A DNA stretch of 64,000 nucleotides from Coenobita brevimanus (GCA_032717465.1 CM064690.1:6116187-6180186); one strand, 5' to 3'; counted from the first letter of the stretch, positions 48,840 through 60,030 are shown. Numbers and translations are program-made. The notes: generated by a model from the sequence alone, not told the origin.

Positions 48840-50295
48840 CCTGATATCATGAATGATCTCCAGACTAAGCTTTCTCATCTACCTCCCGAGGAAAGGCAGG
48901 AGTTTTCGGCATTACGGGTGAGAGTACCTGCAAGTGTTCCGTGCCACTCCAGGAAGAACCACTGTGTTGATGCATGATGTCGATGTTGGAGACGCAAAGC
49001 CAATTAAACTGCCTCCTCTACCGTGCGTGAACCCAGTGAAAGTTCCTCTCATCCAGAAAGAGCTTGGCTACCTGTTGGACCACAAGATGATTGAGCCCTG
49101 TCAGAGCGAGTGGAGTTCTCCTGTCACTCTAGTCCCTAAGGCCAGGTGGGTCACAGCGGCTTTGCATCGACTACAGACGTGTTAATCAGATAACCAAAAC
49201 AGACACTTACCCTCTCCCTCGCGTGGAAGATTGCATAGACAAGATCAGGAAAGGCTAGGTACATAAGTAAGTTTGATTTGTTAAAGGGATACTGGCAAGT
49301 ACCCATGACTGAACGTGCTAGGGAGATCTCATGTTTTGTAACACTAGGAAAGACTCCTTGCATGTTCTGTAATGCCATATATATGAAGGATGCACCAGCC
49401 ACATTTCAGAAGCTCATGAATGTTGTAACAGAGGGTTTGGCAGGGTGTGTTGTTTGAGGTATTGATGATGTATTAATCTTCAGTGACAACTGGAAAGGAT
49501 CAATGGTGCTACAAGTCAGTAAATTTCTTGAGCGTTTGGTTCAGGCTAATCTTGTAGCTAATTTGTCAAAGTGTGAGTTTGGTCAAGCTAAAGTTCAGTA
49601 CCTTGGGTACGTAATTGGTGATGGACATGTTGCGGACCACCAGGAGCTACAAGGGTTCAGGTTATAAGTGCACTTCCCAGACCTAAAAGTAGGAAAAGAG
49701 CTACAAAGATTTTTGGGAATGGTAGGTTATTACCGGAGATTTGTTCTTAACTTTTCAATTCTTGTATCACCGCTTACAGACTCATCGAAAAAGGGAGTTA
49801 AATTTGTCTGGACCGAGGACCGTGAATCCTCTTTCAGCAAACTTAAAAGCTATCCTATTAAGTCAGCCAGTGCTCGCTACTCCAAATTTTGCTAAGCCTT
49901 TTACGATGGCTGTTGATGCAAGTGATACAGGAGCTGGGGCTGTTTTGCTACAAGAGGATGATCAGGGCATTGAACATCCTGTATCATATTACAGTAAGAA
50001 GTCTACTCCACCTCAAAAGAACTACTCAACTATTGAGAAAGAGCTTTTGGCCTTGATTTTGGGTTTACAGCATTTTTCATTTTATTTGTGTTCTGGTTTT
50101 GACCCCATAGTCATTTATACCTCGATCATAACCCACTGAAATTCCTTAGTAAGTTTAAAGATAAAAATCAGAGATTGACAAGATGGAGTCTACTTCTTCA
50201 GGAGTATTCATTAGACATACAACATGTCAAGGGGAAAGAAAATGTTATTGTGATTTGTTTATCTAGATTTTTAGACAGATTGTTTTAGAGTAATA
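48840..50295 (+). pseudogene. Reverse transcriptase and RNase H of the LTR element
   Basis: Begins after the GPY/F module with 'DVDVGDAKPIKLPPLP', 'VPLIQKELGYLLDHKMIEPC' and 'SEWSSPVTLVPK', then degraded frames through 'TDTYPLPRVEDCIDKI'. The catalytic YIDD is damaged here: 49,455-49,472 reads V-stop-G-I-D-D-V, whereas the inverted copy keeps YIDDV (63,505-63,491). Then comes the thumb ('LKVGKELQRFLGMVGYYRRF') and RNase H with 'MAVDASDTGAGAVLLQ' (about 49,906-49,953), 'YYSKKSTPPQKNYSTIEKEL' and 'LALILGLQHFSFYL'. It ends about 45 bp before the 3' LTR, with no integrase after it. Confidence 0.88.
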
Positions 50296-50327
50296 AGAAA
50301 TTTCTTTTGTAAATTTCTTTTTTTCTT

Positions 50328-50337
50328 TGTGGGGAGG
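50328..50337 (+). promoter_or_regulatory. Polypurine tract of the LTR element
   Basis: 'gtggggagg' sits directly before TGTTACATAGCC of the 3' LTR, the usual place for the plus-strand primer. The inverted copy shows the same tract at 62,603-62,612. Confidence 0.7.
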
Positions 50338-51123
50338 TGTTACATAGCCTATGATTTCATCATCCTTTGTGTACTCCTAACGTACAGTATGCTGCATGTT
50401 TGATCACGAGCGTGTTCCTCACCTCACTCCCCCTCCTCCCTTATAGTAGAGTAAGTCGTTCTTTCTGTTGTTCAGAGCAGGATTGTCAACTCTTTGTCCC
50501 CATGGCTTCATTTGCGCGTCCTTCTTACAAGTTGTATCAAGCTCTGCCGGCCCCTATATAATGAGCTCAGTCTCTGCATTAATTGCCACTTAGATCTACT
50601 CCTCATTTTGTTCACATCTCTGTCCTCCCCTGTACAGTTGTTATTACTGTGAGTGCTCAGGAAGTCTCCAAACATCTAGCAGCTGTGTAATTTGAGTATA
50701 ACAGGTACTACATTTTTCTTGAACCGTATAGCATAAGGTGTTAATTCGTAGGCCTAGTGAGGTTTTTGTGCTTAATGTAAAGTTTTACTGTCAGTTATTA
50801 TTAATAATATTTTGTATCTGTAATACTATATCTTGCATTCACTGAGTATTATCTAGTATTTCCATTTTATCAGGGCTGACTTAGATAAATTTACTCTTGC
50901 TAATTTCGTGTTAATAGAGGCTATTGCAGTTAACCATATATTTAACCTGTTTTTTGCCATTACATTATCCTTATGAGTCCTGAATGTTTTGTTGTTAGTT
51001 TGAGCATTAAACTTTAACTTGTAATTTTACCTAACTCTTTTGTTTTGAACCTGGAACTTTACGGGACAGTAGTGATTTTTAGTATTCTCACTTAAAGTGT
51101 ACATTATCTTTCTCTGTTCCGTG

Positions 51124-51125
<2 letters not shown>
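50338..51125 (+). repeat. 3' LTR
   Basis: Starts TGTTACATAGCC and ends TTCCGTGCA next to an AT run. The other two LTR copies end in GTAACA, so the last bases here are altered. Confidence 0.9.

Positions 51126-51196
<71 letters not shown>
51125..51196. repeat. (AT)n microsatellite, right flank of the LTR element
   Basis: A perfect AT run begins right after the 3' LTR and ends at the composite SINE. Confidence 0.95.
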
Positions 51197-51198
<2 letters not shown>

Positions 51199-51690
51199 TA
51201 GGTGGGGGGTGCCTACCATCCACTCACTCGATGAAGCGCAGCTCTTGGTGTCTGCCCTTTCCTCTCCTCTCTCCATGCCTTCCTTCCTCTTCTGTCTTTC
51301 TTTACTTCATTCTTTCCTCGTCCTTCCGCTCACGGGTGACTTTACACTCCTCTCCTTTGTCTTTCTTTCTTCCATTCTTCCCTCTTCCTTCTTGCCTGTG
51401 GGTGACTCTACACTGAGTGACAAGCCTAATGGTTTCCTGTACACCAGGAAACCATTTACTACGCTGGGTGGTAACCATATAACCAAATTATGGCAGGTTT
51501 AGTGGGTAATTGCAGCACTCCAATCGGATTGAGCCGGTGAAAGTTTAAATCCAAGGGTTGGTTGGGGTTATTGCTCATGTAATACACTCAGGGATGAGTG
51601 AGGCTGGTCACTCTCATCTTAAATGTCGGAACAAAACTGCGTAGCCCTAAGCTTCTACGCTTCTCATGGGGCAACATAGGATTAGATGAT
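51197..51690 (+). repeat. Composite SINE family, full copy
   Basis: Between two AT runs. Order: 'ggtgggggg..cctaccatcc', a pyrimidine-rich patch, 'gggtgactctacactgagtg', the hairpin (51,430-51,456; arms ATGGTTTCCTG/CAGGAAACCAT), 'tggttatatggt' in reverse, A-box-like 'gtttagtgggtaattgc', B-box-like 'aagtttaaatcc', 'gatgagtgaggctggtcact' and 'ctcatggggcaacatagga'. Confidence 0.75.
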
Positions 51691-51800
<110 letters not shown>

Positions 51801-52869
51801 GGTATATATGACATTGGTATTTCACCACATATGAATTTTTTAACGAGATATTACTGACACAAGTTTTGGCTACGATATTTCCTGTCTAATTAAATGAAAT
51901 GGCAGTCCTAATAAAACCAGTGACCAACGAGTCCAGTGCAGTCGATGTTCGGCTCGTGGTCTCTATGTCCGCACTGCTTTTTTCTTTGTCCTTGCTCTTT
52001 ATTTTATTCAAGAATTATCGTGCTGATGTATGTTCAGATTAGCTTATCGTTCTGGCTCATTTGTATTTGCTTTTGCCAATTAGGTAATACATTTTGACAT
52101 TAGGTTAAATTTCTTCATATACTGTATATCTGTCATTAACTTGTGGTTTGTTGCTAAGCATTCGTTCCTCATAATGTGTTCAGAAATAGTGTCCTCGTTA
52201 TTGTGAAAATGTCAATTAAGAAATGTTTTAGATTTCCCCCATCTTCCTTTCCACGGCGTGAACAGCCAATGTAACTGCATAGTTACTAGCCCTAATTAAC
52301 GAATCTAGGAAGCTGATAGTGTCTGTACGTGATGTATTGACTGCCTATTCCATCCGCACCAGTCGAGCCTAGAATAAAGTTAAGGTTACTCTCACAGGTT
52401 TGCCTCAACTAAGGTTCGGCCTTACAATAACTACAGTCTACATAATATGCCTTTGTTTAAATAGGTTTACCTCACTGAAGGTGCTAGTTTACCAAGAGAA
52501 AAAGCAAAAACAAAAAAACACTACAGTGCTATTTTTGCTCATTAAACTAGCTCGTCAGTGGGATTAAGTGGAAAACAAAAGAAAAAGAACACCACTTTCG
52601 TTATGTTGACCTGAGGTTAAGGGAAATCTGCTAGGTGTAACCAGTAGGTGTATTTCAGTCAATAAATTCCTGTAATTAAACTTAGTACTTGGTAGGGGAG
52701 GGGGCGCAATATTTCTTGATGATATACACATAATGGTGTGCGATGTTTTTCTTTATCTGCGAGATACTTAACATGTAAGTTGGTATTGTGTGGAATAAAC
52801 TCTAATAATGTATAACGGAAAAAAAAAAAAATTATTGTTTTGTAATAACGGGTGTCTGAATGCTTGCCG
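51801..52869. other. No gene recognised; sequence found only in the two arms
   Basis: About 1.07 kb of ordinary AT-rich sequence, present again reversed at 60,080-61,107. No frame above 60 codons and no element signature. Confidence 0.6.
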
Positions 52870-53068
52870 TTTATCGACCGTTTGTGTGAAGCTGAAGAAT
52901 GTGGTGAATGTTTTTATGTATCCGGTAGAGCCAGGATTCCGGGGGCTTGAATGATGATTGAATGTAAGCGTGGCCTACTGAATTGGGCAAATTTGTGCTG
53001 TCTGGACATTGCTGCTCCTCACCCTGCCCTTGGGTGGGAAAGGAGGTCCGGATGATGATGATGATCAT
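52870..53068 (+). repeat. LINE B 3' end, (GAT)n tail
   Basis: 'tttgtgtgaagctgaagaat', 'ggcttgaatgatgattgaat', 'gtgctgtctggacattgctg', 'ctcaccctgcccttgggtgg' and (GAT)n match 41,330-41,530. It is inserted in dispersed repeat G, whose copy at 44,066-44,590 lacks it. Confidence 0.8.
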
Positions 53069-53760
53069 AAAGATATAACAAATACTGTGTAGAAGTAAGA
53101 AGTAACATATGCCTCTGCTCTAACACTTAACACGTGTGATTTCAGTATATTGCTAGTAATCATAATATTAAACTACCGCTGTTGCAACAACATACACCGA
53201 ACAATATTAATTTTATCAAATTCGTGTTGCAATCCATCGCTCTCACACTCGTAAACATATCAACATCCGGTGATTAAGTTGTCGCTATCTGCACGCAGAT
53301 ACAAACATCCTCCTGTCGCACCCTCCCTCTCCCATCTTCCCCACGTAAACATTTCTGTATGCCATCTGTTGGGTGAAAATAGCACTTCTTTCAGCTGCTT
53401 CTGTTGTTCAGTTCTCAGGTGTTTCTGATTCACACAGTGGCTGGTTAGGGGAACGGACTTTTGTTCGTGATAGTACGTCCTTTATATTTAACTTAGGCTA
53501 CAACCAGATAATTTTATTCTATCTGCGGGAGTCATATATAGCGCGTTTACTCGAACCTAACAAAGGTCAACACTTCTTACGGCTCAGTTGGTGGCCAAGT
53601 GTAGTTAGATTGGAGGAGTGATTTGACTAATTACCGAGGAGACTCATTTCTACCTCATAACTAATGGTCACTGAATGCAACCACGACTTAGTATTCAAGT
53701 TGTTGCAGTTGTCCAATTCTGTCAGATGAACTCAAACATGTTTTAAAATCATCTCGTCAA
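53069..53760 (-). repeat. Dispersed repeats G and F
   Basis: Reverse copy of the sequence at 44,066-44,505 (to about 53,480), then repeat F (53,520-53,705). Mirrored at 59,165-59,815. Confidence 0.6.
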
Positions 53761-54227
53761 TCCAAAGGAGCAATATCGATGGGAAAATTTTGAGGTCCAA
53801 GGCACTTGTTTGCGCGAGACAGAGTGAGTTATCTGCGTGAGAAATTACAGAATGAATGAGTGAGCTTTTCTGTGAAAACCGGTGAATGGGCGAGAGAAAA
53901 TTATTCAGTCAGCCAATGTGTGAGTGAATGAGGTAGATAACGTGGGAATGAGGCATGGTGAGTACGAGGAGTAGATTGTAGCACCAGTCGAGCAAGGCAG
54001 TACTCCCAAGGTGGATGGAAACCTGATGACATGGAGAGCTAGAGCTCCCGTTTCATCAGCCCTCAGGACTAGTTCCTGACCATCCCCTTTGGTGAACTTT
54101 TTCAATGTCTCAGTAACATAGAAAGTAGGCCAGCATGCTCTCTAATACAAGTTTCTCTAACTATCTACAGCAAACTACATGCACAGTACACACTACACTT
54201 CCTTTTCCAAAATTCGAAAGAAAATTA
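53761..54227 (+). other. Putative LINE C 5' region
   Basis: Sequence without gene signal leading to the LINE C endonuclease Met at 54,228. It could be the 5' UTR of that element (inference from position only). Mirrored at 58,605-59,110. Confidence 0.4.
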
Positions 54228-54838
54228 TGGCTACCCAACACACGGCCTCGCAGTCCCCGGGGGGGGGGAGACAATAAATGCCCCCACCATCCGCCCCTCT
54301 CCCGGTGACGACCTGAGCTGCCTGGAACCAATGTCTGACTCACTTCTTCATTCCTGCAACATTCGTGGCCGTTCCTCTAACTTTCGCTCTGTTGAGCACC
54401 ACCTCTTCTCCTCTAAGCCTCACCTCTTACTAACTGAGACTCAGCTGTCTGAGGCAACTGACAGCAAACCTTTTTCTGTACTCTCCTACTTTCTCTATAC
54501 TCATTTCAAAGCCAAAGGTGGCTGTTGTGTATATATACGCAACGACTCATCTTGCTCTCGTTTTCCTGAACTCGATTCTTCTGAATTCTCTACACTTTGG
54601 CTTCGGCTATCCTGTCATTCTCTGACTAAATATATCTGCGCTGTTTACTTATCTCCTAATTCTACTGATTATCAAAAATCTTCAACTATCTTACTTCTAT
54701 GATGGAACACATTCTATCCATTTCTTCTTTTTCTGAAATCTCCATTCTAGGAGATTTCAATGTTCACCACCACCTTTGGCTCTCCTCTTCTTTCACTGAT
54801 CCACCTAGTGAACAAGCCTACATCTTTTCTATCCTTAA
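54228..54838 (+). pseudogene. LINE C endonuclease fragment, cut by piggyBac
   Basis: An APE-type endonuclease N-terminal region: 'MATQHTAS' (54,228), then after a frame slip in a poly-G run 'MSDSLLHSCNIRGRSSNFRS', 'PHLLLTETQLSEATDS', 'KGGCCVYIRNDSSCSR', 'SEFSTLWLRLSCHSLTKYIC', 'AVYLSPNSTDY', and in the next frame 'SEISILGDFNVHHHLWLSS', whose GDFN is catalytic. It stops matching after 'AYIFSILN', exactly at TTAA (54,835-54,838), where the piggyBac element starts. It is likely the same family as the RT remnant at 13.4-14.9 kb, an inference from remembered family architecture. The rest of the element is absent. Confidence 0.85.
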
Positions 54839-56630
54839 CCCGCGGCGTCCCGTCGACGTTCTTCCACGTCCTCACATTTTGTCACTACCAATCCCGTCAA
54901 CGTACTTTAACGCGCTGCAGTTGCAAGGTCCATAATTTCCACAATTTTCTAAATTCGCGCGAGATTTTCGATTCGCCCACCTACCCAAGCCTCCCCTACC
55001 TGCCATCAAGCAGGCAGCGTCCCAGACCCCGCGTGACCCACGCGCGCCCTTGTCACGGTCACTCACCTGTTAGCAGTGACCCAGGTCAGACAGGGCGCGT
55101 AAATGTCTCTCAGACGACGAGATACAATCCGCCCTGGATGCCTTCACTGGAGATAGTGATTCTCCACTTGATGACGATGTGGTGGATCGAGATTACGTGT
55201 ACAGCTTGAGGAGGAAATATCAAGCAGTGATGAGGAGGTCCCTTCGCCCTGGAAAAAGCGGTATGTCAAGTATCGTAAGGCAAGGAAAGGCCAGCCTGCA
55301 CCCAAAACACCTGCACGGACCTCTCTCCATCCCCTAGAGAGAGATTCTGATGAGGACGAGGACGAGGACAAGGACGGCGGCTTAGGACGTGATGTTGCCT
55401 CGTGGTTGGGGAAGGAAAAAATTTCACCCCGAGGATCAGAAGGTGGGGCGAGAAGGCAAATAAGGTATGGTCCTAGTGTTTTGTCTGGGGAAGGCGAAAG
55501 TGGTGTGGTGGGAGTGCGGGGTGAAAGGGAAAGTGGTGTGGCGGGAGCGCAGGGTGAAAGGGAAAGTGGTGTGAGGGAGGCAGCACGAGCACGTGGTGAA
55601 CGTAGGCATAGGGGAGAGGAGGTGGAGCCTCTCCCCAGCACGTCTTTCGCCCCACAATATTCCCAAACTTCCTCCCCACAGCCCCAGGATGTGGGGAAAG
55701 GAAGGAAAGGGAAGGGCAAGGGTACAGGAAAAGGGAGAGGGAAGAGAAGTGCGGATGATGAAGGGAGCCGCTCTCCACCTCCCCAACCTCCCCCACCACC
55801 CTCACCTCCCCACCCTGACGAAGGCGACGATGAGGACGAGGCTGGAGACAGTAGTGTCTCGTGGAGCTGGGAAGATGGGAGTAATTTTACTCCCATCATT
55901 CACCCTTTCACTGAGGAGTGGCAGTCTGGTTGCACGGCTCCAGGTGTGCAACCACTAGGGTGGATTTCTTCCACCTGTTCTTTAGGGAGGCGTTTGTGGG
56001 GCGCATAGTGGAGCAGACAAACCTATTTTCACGAACACAGTGCCGTGAAACTGAACGTCTGGGTACAACGAGCAGGCATTCCCAGCAACATGACTATCCT
56101 GTGACAATTTCTGAGATGTTCTTATTTTTTGCCTTGGTTCTCTTGATGGGTGTTGTCAGAAAAAATCAAATACCGGCATACTGGACCACTGACCCAATGA
56201 CCATCACACCTTTCTTTGGAAAGGTGATGAGTCGTAATAGATTTCAGCAGATTCTCGGCCGCCTTCACTTTTTTGATGCAGAAGATCCAGCTAATGCTAA
56301 TAACACTGATAAAATGAGGAGAATTAGGCTTGTATTTGATCATTTACGGGAAATGTTCCGCTCCTCATTTTATCCTTACAGAGACCTCGTCATAGACGAG
56401 AGTGTTGTGTTGTGGAGAGGCAATATTTCCTTTCGCCAGTACATACCCAGCAAGAGACACCGTTTTGGGTTCAAGATCTTTGTTATGTGTGCCTGTAAGA
56501 CTGGTTATGTGCAAGACATAGTCTTGTACAAGGGCGCACAGACAGATATAACAGAAGATCGTAGTATAGGACTCTCAGGGGCCGTGGTGAATACAATGAT
56601 AGAGGAGTACCTTCATCGTGGTCATGTGTT
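54839..56630 (+). mobile_element. piggyBac transposon, left part, truncated at the gap
   Basis: Starts CCCGCGGCGTCCC directly after TTAA in LINE C. 54,839-55,102 is non-coding terminal sequence and 55,103-56,630 encodes the transposase. The right half, its inverted terminal repeat and second TTAA are not in the window, because the sequence runs into 100 N and then turns back as the inverted arm. Confidence 0.85.
55103..56630 (+). pseudogene. piggyBac transposase (DDE_Tnp_1_7), partial and frameshifted
   Basis: The N-terminus 'SDDEIQSALDAFTGDSDSPL' is acidic, as usual for piggyBac. In this arm the ATG at 55,103 is out of frame with it by a small deletion; the mirrored ATG at 57,660 is in frame. 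A low-complexity region of Gly/Arg/Ser and Pro follows (55,406-55,880), then 'SWEDGSNFTPIIHPFTE'. A one-base slip near 55,950 leads to the catalytic domain: 'DFFHLFFREAFVGRIVEQTN', 'YWTTDPMTITPFFGKVMSRN', 'RFQQILGRLHFFD', 'LVIDESVVLWRGNISFRQYI' (first catalytic Asp at 56,395-56,397), 'PSKRHRFGFKIFVMC' and 'GLSGAVVNTMIEEYLHRGHV'. The gap falls just where the second catalytic Asp (a VDN motif) would come. Confidence 0.92.
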
Positions 56631-56730
56631 NNNNNNNNNNNNNNNNNNNNNNNNNNNNNNNNNNNNNNNNNNNNNNNNNNNNNNNNNNNNNNNNNNNNNN
56701 NNNNNNNNNNNNNNNNNNNNNNNNNNNNNN
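56631..56730. other. Assembly gap, 100 N
   Basis: Exactly 100 undetermined bases, a conventional length for a gap of unknown size. The sequence to its right is the reverse complement of sequence about 665 bp to its left. Confidence 0.98.
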
Positions 56731-57959
56731 ATCCACCCTAGTGGTTGCACACCTGGAGCCGTGCAACCAGACTGCCACTCCCTCAGTGAAAAGGGTGAAT
56801 GATGGGAGTAAAAGTACTCCCATCTTCCCAGCTCCACGAGACTTGTTTACTACTGTCTCCAGCCTCGTCCTCATCCGTTAAGCCTTCGTCAGGGTGGGGA
56901 GGTGAGGGTAGAGTGGGGGGAGGTTGGGGAGGTGGAGAGCAGCTCCTTCATCATCCGCACTTCTCTTCCCTCTCCCTTTTCCTGTACCCTTTCCCTTCCC
57001 TTTCCTTCCTTTTCCCCACATCCTGGGGCTGTGGGGAGTGAAGTTTGGGAGATATTGTGGGAGTGAAAGACGTGCTGGGGAGAGAGCTCCACCTCCTCCT
57101 CCCCTATGCCTTACGTTCACCACGTGCTCGTGCCTGCCTCCCTCACACCTTACTTTCCCTTTCACCCCGTACGGGGCTCCCGCCACACACCACTTTCCCT
57201 TTGACCCCGCACTCCCACCCACACCACTTTCGCCCCTTCCTTGCTTCAGAACAGAAACACTAGGACCATACCTTATTTGCCCTTCTCGCCCCACCTTCTG
57301 ATCCTTGGGGTGGAAATATTTTCCTTCCCTACAACCCACGAGAGCAACATCACGTCCTAAGCCGCCGTCCTTGTCCTCCGTCCCTCGTCCTCATCAGAAT
57401 CTCTCTCTAGGGGATGGAGAGAGGGTCCGTGCAGAGTGTTTTGGGGTGCAGGCTGCTGCCTTTCACTTGCCTTACGATACTTGAGACATACCGCTTTTTC
57501 CAGGGCAGAAGGGACCTCCCTCATCACTGCTTGATATTTCCTCCTCAAGCTGTCTACACGTGAAATCTCGATCCACACCACATCGTCATCAAGTGGAGAA
57601 TCACTATCTCCAGTGAAGGGCATCCAGGGCGGATTGTATCTCGTCGTCTGAGGAAGACATTTACGCGCCCTGTCTGACCCTGGGTCACTGCTAACTTTGG
57701 TGAGTGACTAAGTGACAAGAAGGCATGACCGCTGTGGAGTCCGCACGGGGTCTGGGGCACGCTGCCACCTGCTTGATGGCAGGTAGGGGAGGCTTGGGTA
57801 GGTGGGCCGAATCCGAAAATCTCGCGCGAATTTAGAAAGGTATTGTGGAAATTATGGACCTTGTGCAACTGCAGGCGCATTAAAGAAGTACGTTGGCCAC
57901 GGGATTGGTAGTGACAAAATGTGAGGACGTGGGAAGAACTGTCGACGGGACGCCGCGGG
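56731..57959 (-). pseudogene. piggyBac left part, inverted copy
   Basis: Mirror of 54,839-55,965. It ends at CCCGCGGCG (reverse, 57,959) next to TTAA at 57,960-57,963. The transposase ATG (57,660-57,658) is in frame with 'SSSDDEIQSAL', unlike the left arm. A frame change follows within the next 15 codons, and 'TGDSDSPLDDDVV' reads at 57,610 onward. The Pro/Gly-rich region contains several one-base differences from the left arm. The catalytic domain is missing because the copy ends at the gap. Confidence 0.88.
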
Positions 57960-57963
57960 TTAA

Positions 57964-58604
57964 GGATAGAAAAGATAGTAGGCTTGTTCACTAGGTGGAT
58001 CAGTGAAAGAAGAGGAGAGCCAAAGCGTGGTAGTGAATATTAGGAAATCTCCTAGAATGGAGATTTCAGAAAAAGAAAGAAATGGATAGAATGTGTTCCA
58101 TCATGCCAGAAGTAAGATAGTTCGAAGATTTTTGATAATCAGTAGAATTAGGAGATAATGCTAAACAGCGCAGATATATTTAGTCAGAGAATGACAGGAT
58201 AGCCGAAGCCAAAGTGTAGAGAATCTCAGAAGAATCGAGTTCCAGGAAAACGAGGAAGCAAGATGGAGATCGTTGCGTATATATACACAACAGCCACCTT
58301 TGGCTTTGAAATGAGTATAGAGAAAGTAGGAGAGTACAGAAAAAGGAGTTTGCTGTCAGTTGCCTCAGACATGCTGAGTCTCCAGTTAGTAAGGAAGAGG
58401 TGAGGCTTAGAGGAGAAGAGGTGGTATATGCTCAACAGAGCGAAAGTTAGAGGAACGGCCACGAATGTTGCAGGAATGAAGAAGTGAGTCAGACATTGGT
58501 TCCGAGGCAAGGCTCAGGTCTGTCACCGGGAGAGGGGCGGATGGTGGGGAGCATTTATTGTCTCCCCTCCCGGGGACTGGCGAGGCCGTGTGTTGGGTAG
58601 CCAT
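57964..58604 (-). pseudogene. LINE C endonuclease fragment, inverted copy
   Basis: Mirror of 54,228-54,838. Here the N-terminus is open from Met 58,604 through 'MATQHTASPVPGRGDN', 'LASEPMSDSLLHSCNIRGRS' and 'SNFRSVEH', because the poly-G slip of the left arm is absent. Other slips then break it ('MSEATDSKLLFLYSPTF' lies in another frame). The GDFN region near 58,040 is damaged. Confidence 0.85.
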
Positions 58605-59110
58605 GAATTTTCTTTCGAATTTTGGAAAAGGAAGTGTAGTGTGTACTGTGCGTAATGTAGTTTGCTGTCAGATGAGTTAGAGAAACTTAGCTATTAGAGA
58701 GCATGCTGGCCTACTTTCTATGTTACTGAGAACATTGGAAAAGTTCACCAAAGGGGATGGTCAGGGAACTCAGGTCCTGAGGGCTGATGAAACGGGAGCA
58801 CTAGCTCTCCATGTCATCAGGTTTTCCATCCACCTTGGGAGTACTGCCTTGCTCGACTGGTGCTACAATCTACTCCTCGTACTCACTCATGCCTCATTCC
58901 CACGTTATCTACCTCATTCACTCACACATTGGCTGACTGAATGAATTTTCTCTCTTCGCCCATTCTACACGGTTTTCACAAGAAAAGCTCACTCATTCAT
59001 TCTACCTGTAATTTCTCTACTTTTGCAGATAACTCACTCTGTCTCGCGCAAACAAGTGCCTTGGACCTCAAAATTTTCCCATCGATATTGCTCCTTTTGG
59101 ATTGACGAGA
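58605..59110 (-). other. Putative LINE C 5' region, inverted copy
   Basis: Mirror of 53,761-54,227 and adjoining bases. Small indels distinguish it from the left arm; no gene. Confidence 0.4.
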
Positions 59111-59815
59111 TGATTTTAAAACATGTTTGAAGTTCATCTGACAGAATTGGACAACTGCAACAACTTGAATACTAAGTCGTGGTTGCATTCAGTGACCATT
59201 AGTTATGAGGTAGAAATGAGTCTCCTCGGTAATTAGTCAAATCTTACTCCTCCAATCTAATAACTACACTTGGCCACCAACTGAGCCGTAAGAAATTAGC
59301 GACCTTTTGTTAGGTTTCGAGGTAAACGCGCTATATATGACCTCCCGCAGATTAGAATAAAATTATCTGGTTGTTAGCCTAAGTTAAATATAAGAGGACG
59401 TACTATCACGAACAAAGAAGTCCGTTCCCCTAACCAGCCACTGTGTGAATCAGAAACACCTGAGGAACTGAACAACGAAGCAGCTGAAAGAAGTGCTATT
59501 TTCACCCAACAGATGGCATACAGAAATGTTTTACGTGGGGAAGATGGGAGAGGGGAGGTGCGACGACGGAAGGATGTTTGTATCTGCGTGCAGATAACGC
59601 ATTAGCTTAATCACCGGATGTTGATATGTTTACGAGTGTGAGAGCGATGGATTGCAACACGAACGATAAAATTAATATTGTTCGGTGTATGTTGTTGCAA
59701 CAGCAGTAGTTAATATTATGATTACTAGCAATATACTGGGAAATCACACGTGTTAAGTAAGTTAGAGCAGAGAGCATATGTTACTTCTTACTTCTACACA
59801 GTATTTGTTATATTA
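59111..59815 (+). repeat. Dispersed repeats F and G, inverted copy
   Basis: Mirror of 53,069-53,760. 59,405-59,815 also matches 44,066-44,505 in the same orientation. Confidence 0.6.
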
Positions 59816-60030
59816 TTTTATGAGTCATCATCTATCATCCGGACCCTCACTTTCCCACCCAAGGGCAGGGTGAGGGAGCAGCAATGTCCAGACAGCACAA
59901 ATTTGCCCAATTCAGTAGGCCACGCTTACATTCAATCATCATTCAAGCCCCCGGAATCCACCTGGCTCTACCGGATACGCCAAAAACATCTCACCACATT
60001 CCTTCAGCTTCACACAAACGGTCGATAAAC
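59816..60030 (-). repeat. LINE B 3' end, inverted copy
   Basis: Mirror of 52,870-53,068. The (GAT)n tail is read as 'catcatctatcatccgg' on the plus strand, so the repeat is less perfect here. Confidence 0.8.

Larger units (their letters stand above)
44767..51125 (+). mobile_element. LTR retrotransposon, Ty3/gypsy-like proteins with copia-like gene order (Gmr1-like)
   Basis: A complete 6.36-kb element: 5' LTR, gag, protease, integrase, reverse transcriptase, RNase H, polypurine tract, 3' LTR. The integrase, which ends in a GPY/F module characteristic of Ty3/gypsy, lies before the RT, as in copia. This order defines the Gmr1 group first described in deuterostomes (established knowledge, from memory). 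Nothing between the LTRs suggests a second nested element. Stops and frameshifts occur in every domain, so it is not active as read. The right third recurs inverted at 61,782-64,000. Confidence 0.85.

Noticed and set aside
44767..51125. Two nested LTR elements explaining the integrase-before-RT order
   Set aside because: Only one pair of LTRs is present, domains do not repeat, and no internal LTR or target duplication lies between integrase and RT.
55144..55899. 251-codon reverse frame, Ser/Pro-rich
   Set aside because: Antisense to the low-complexity part of the piggyBac transposase.
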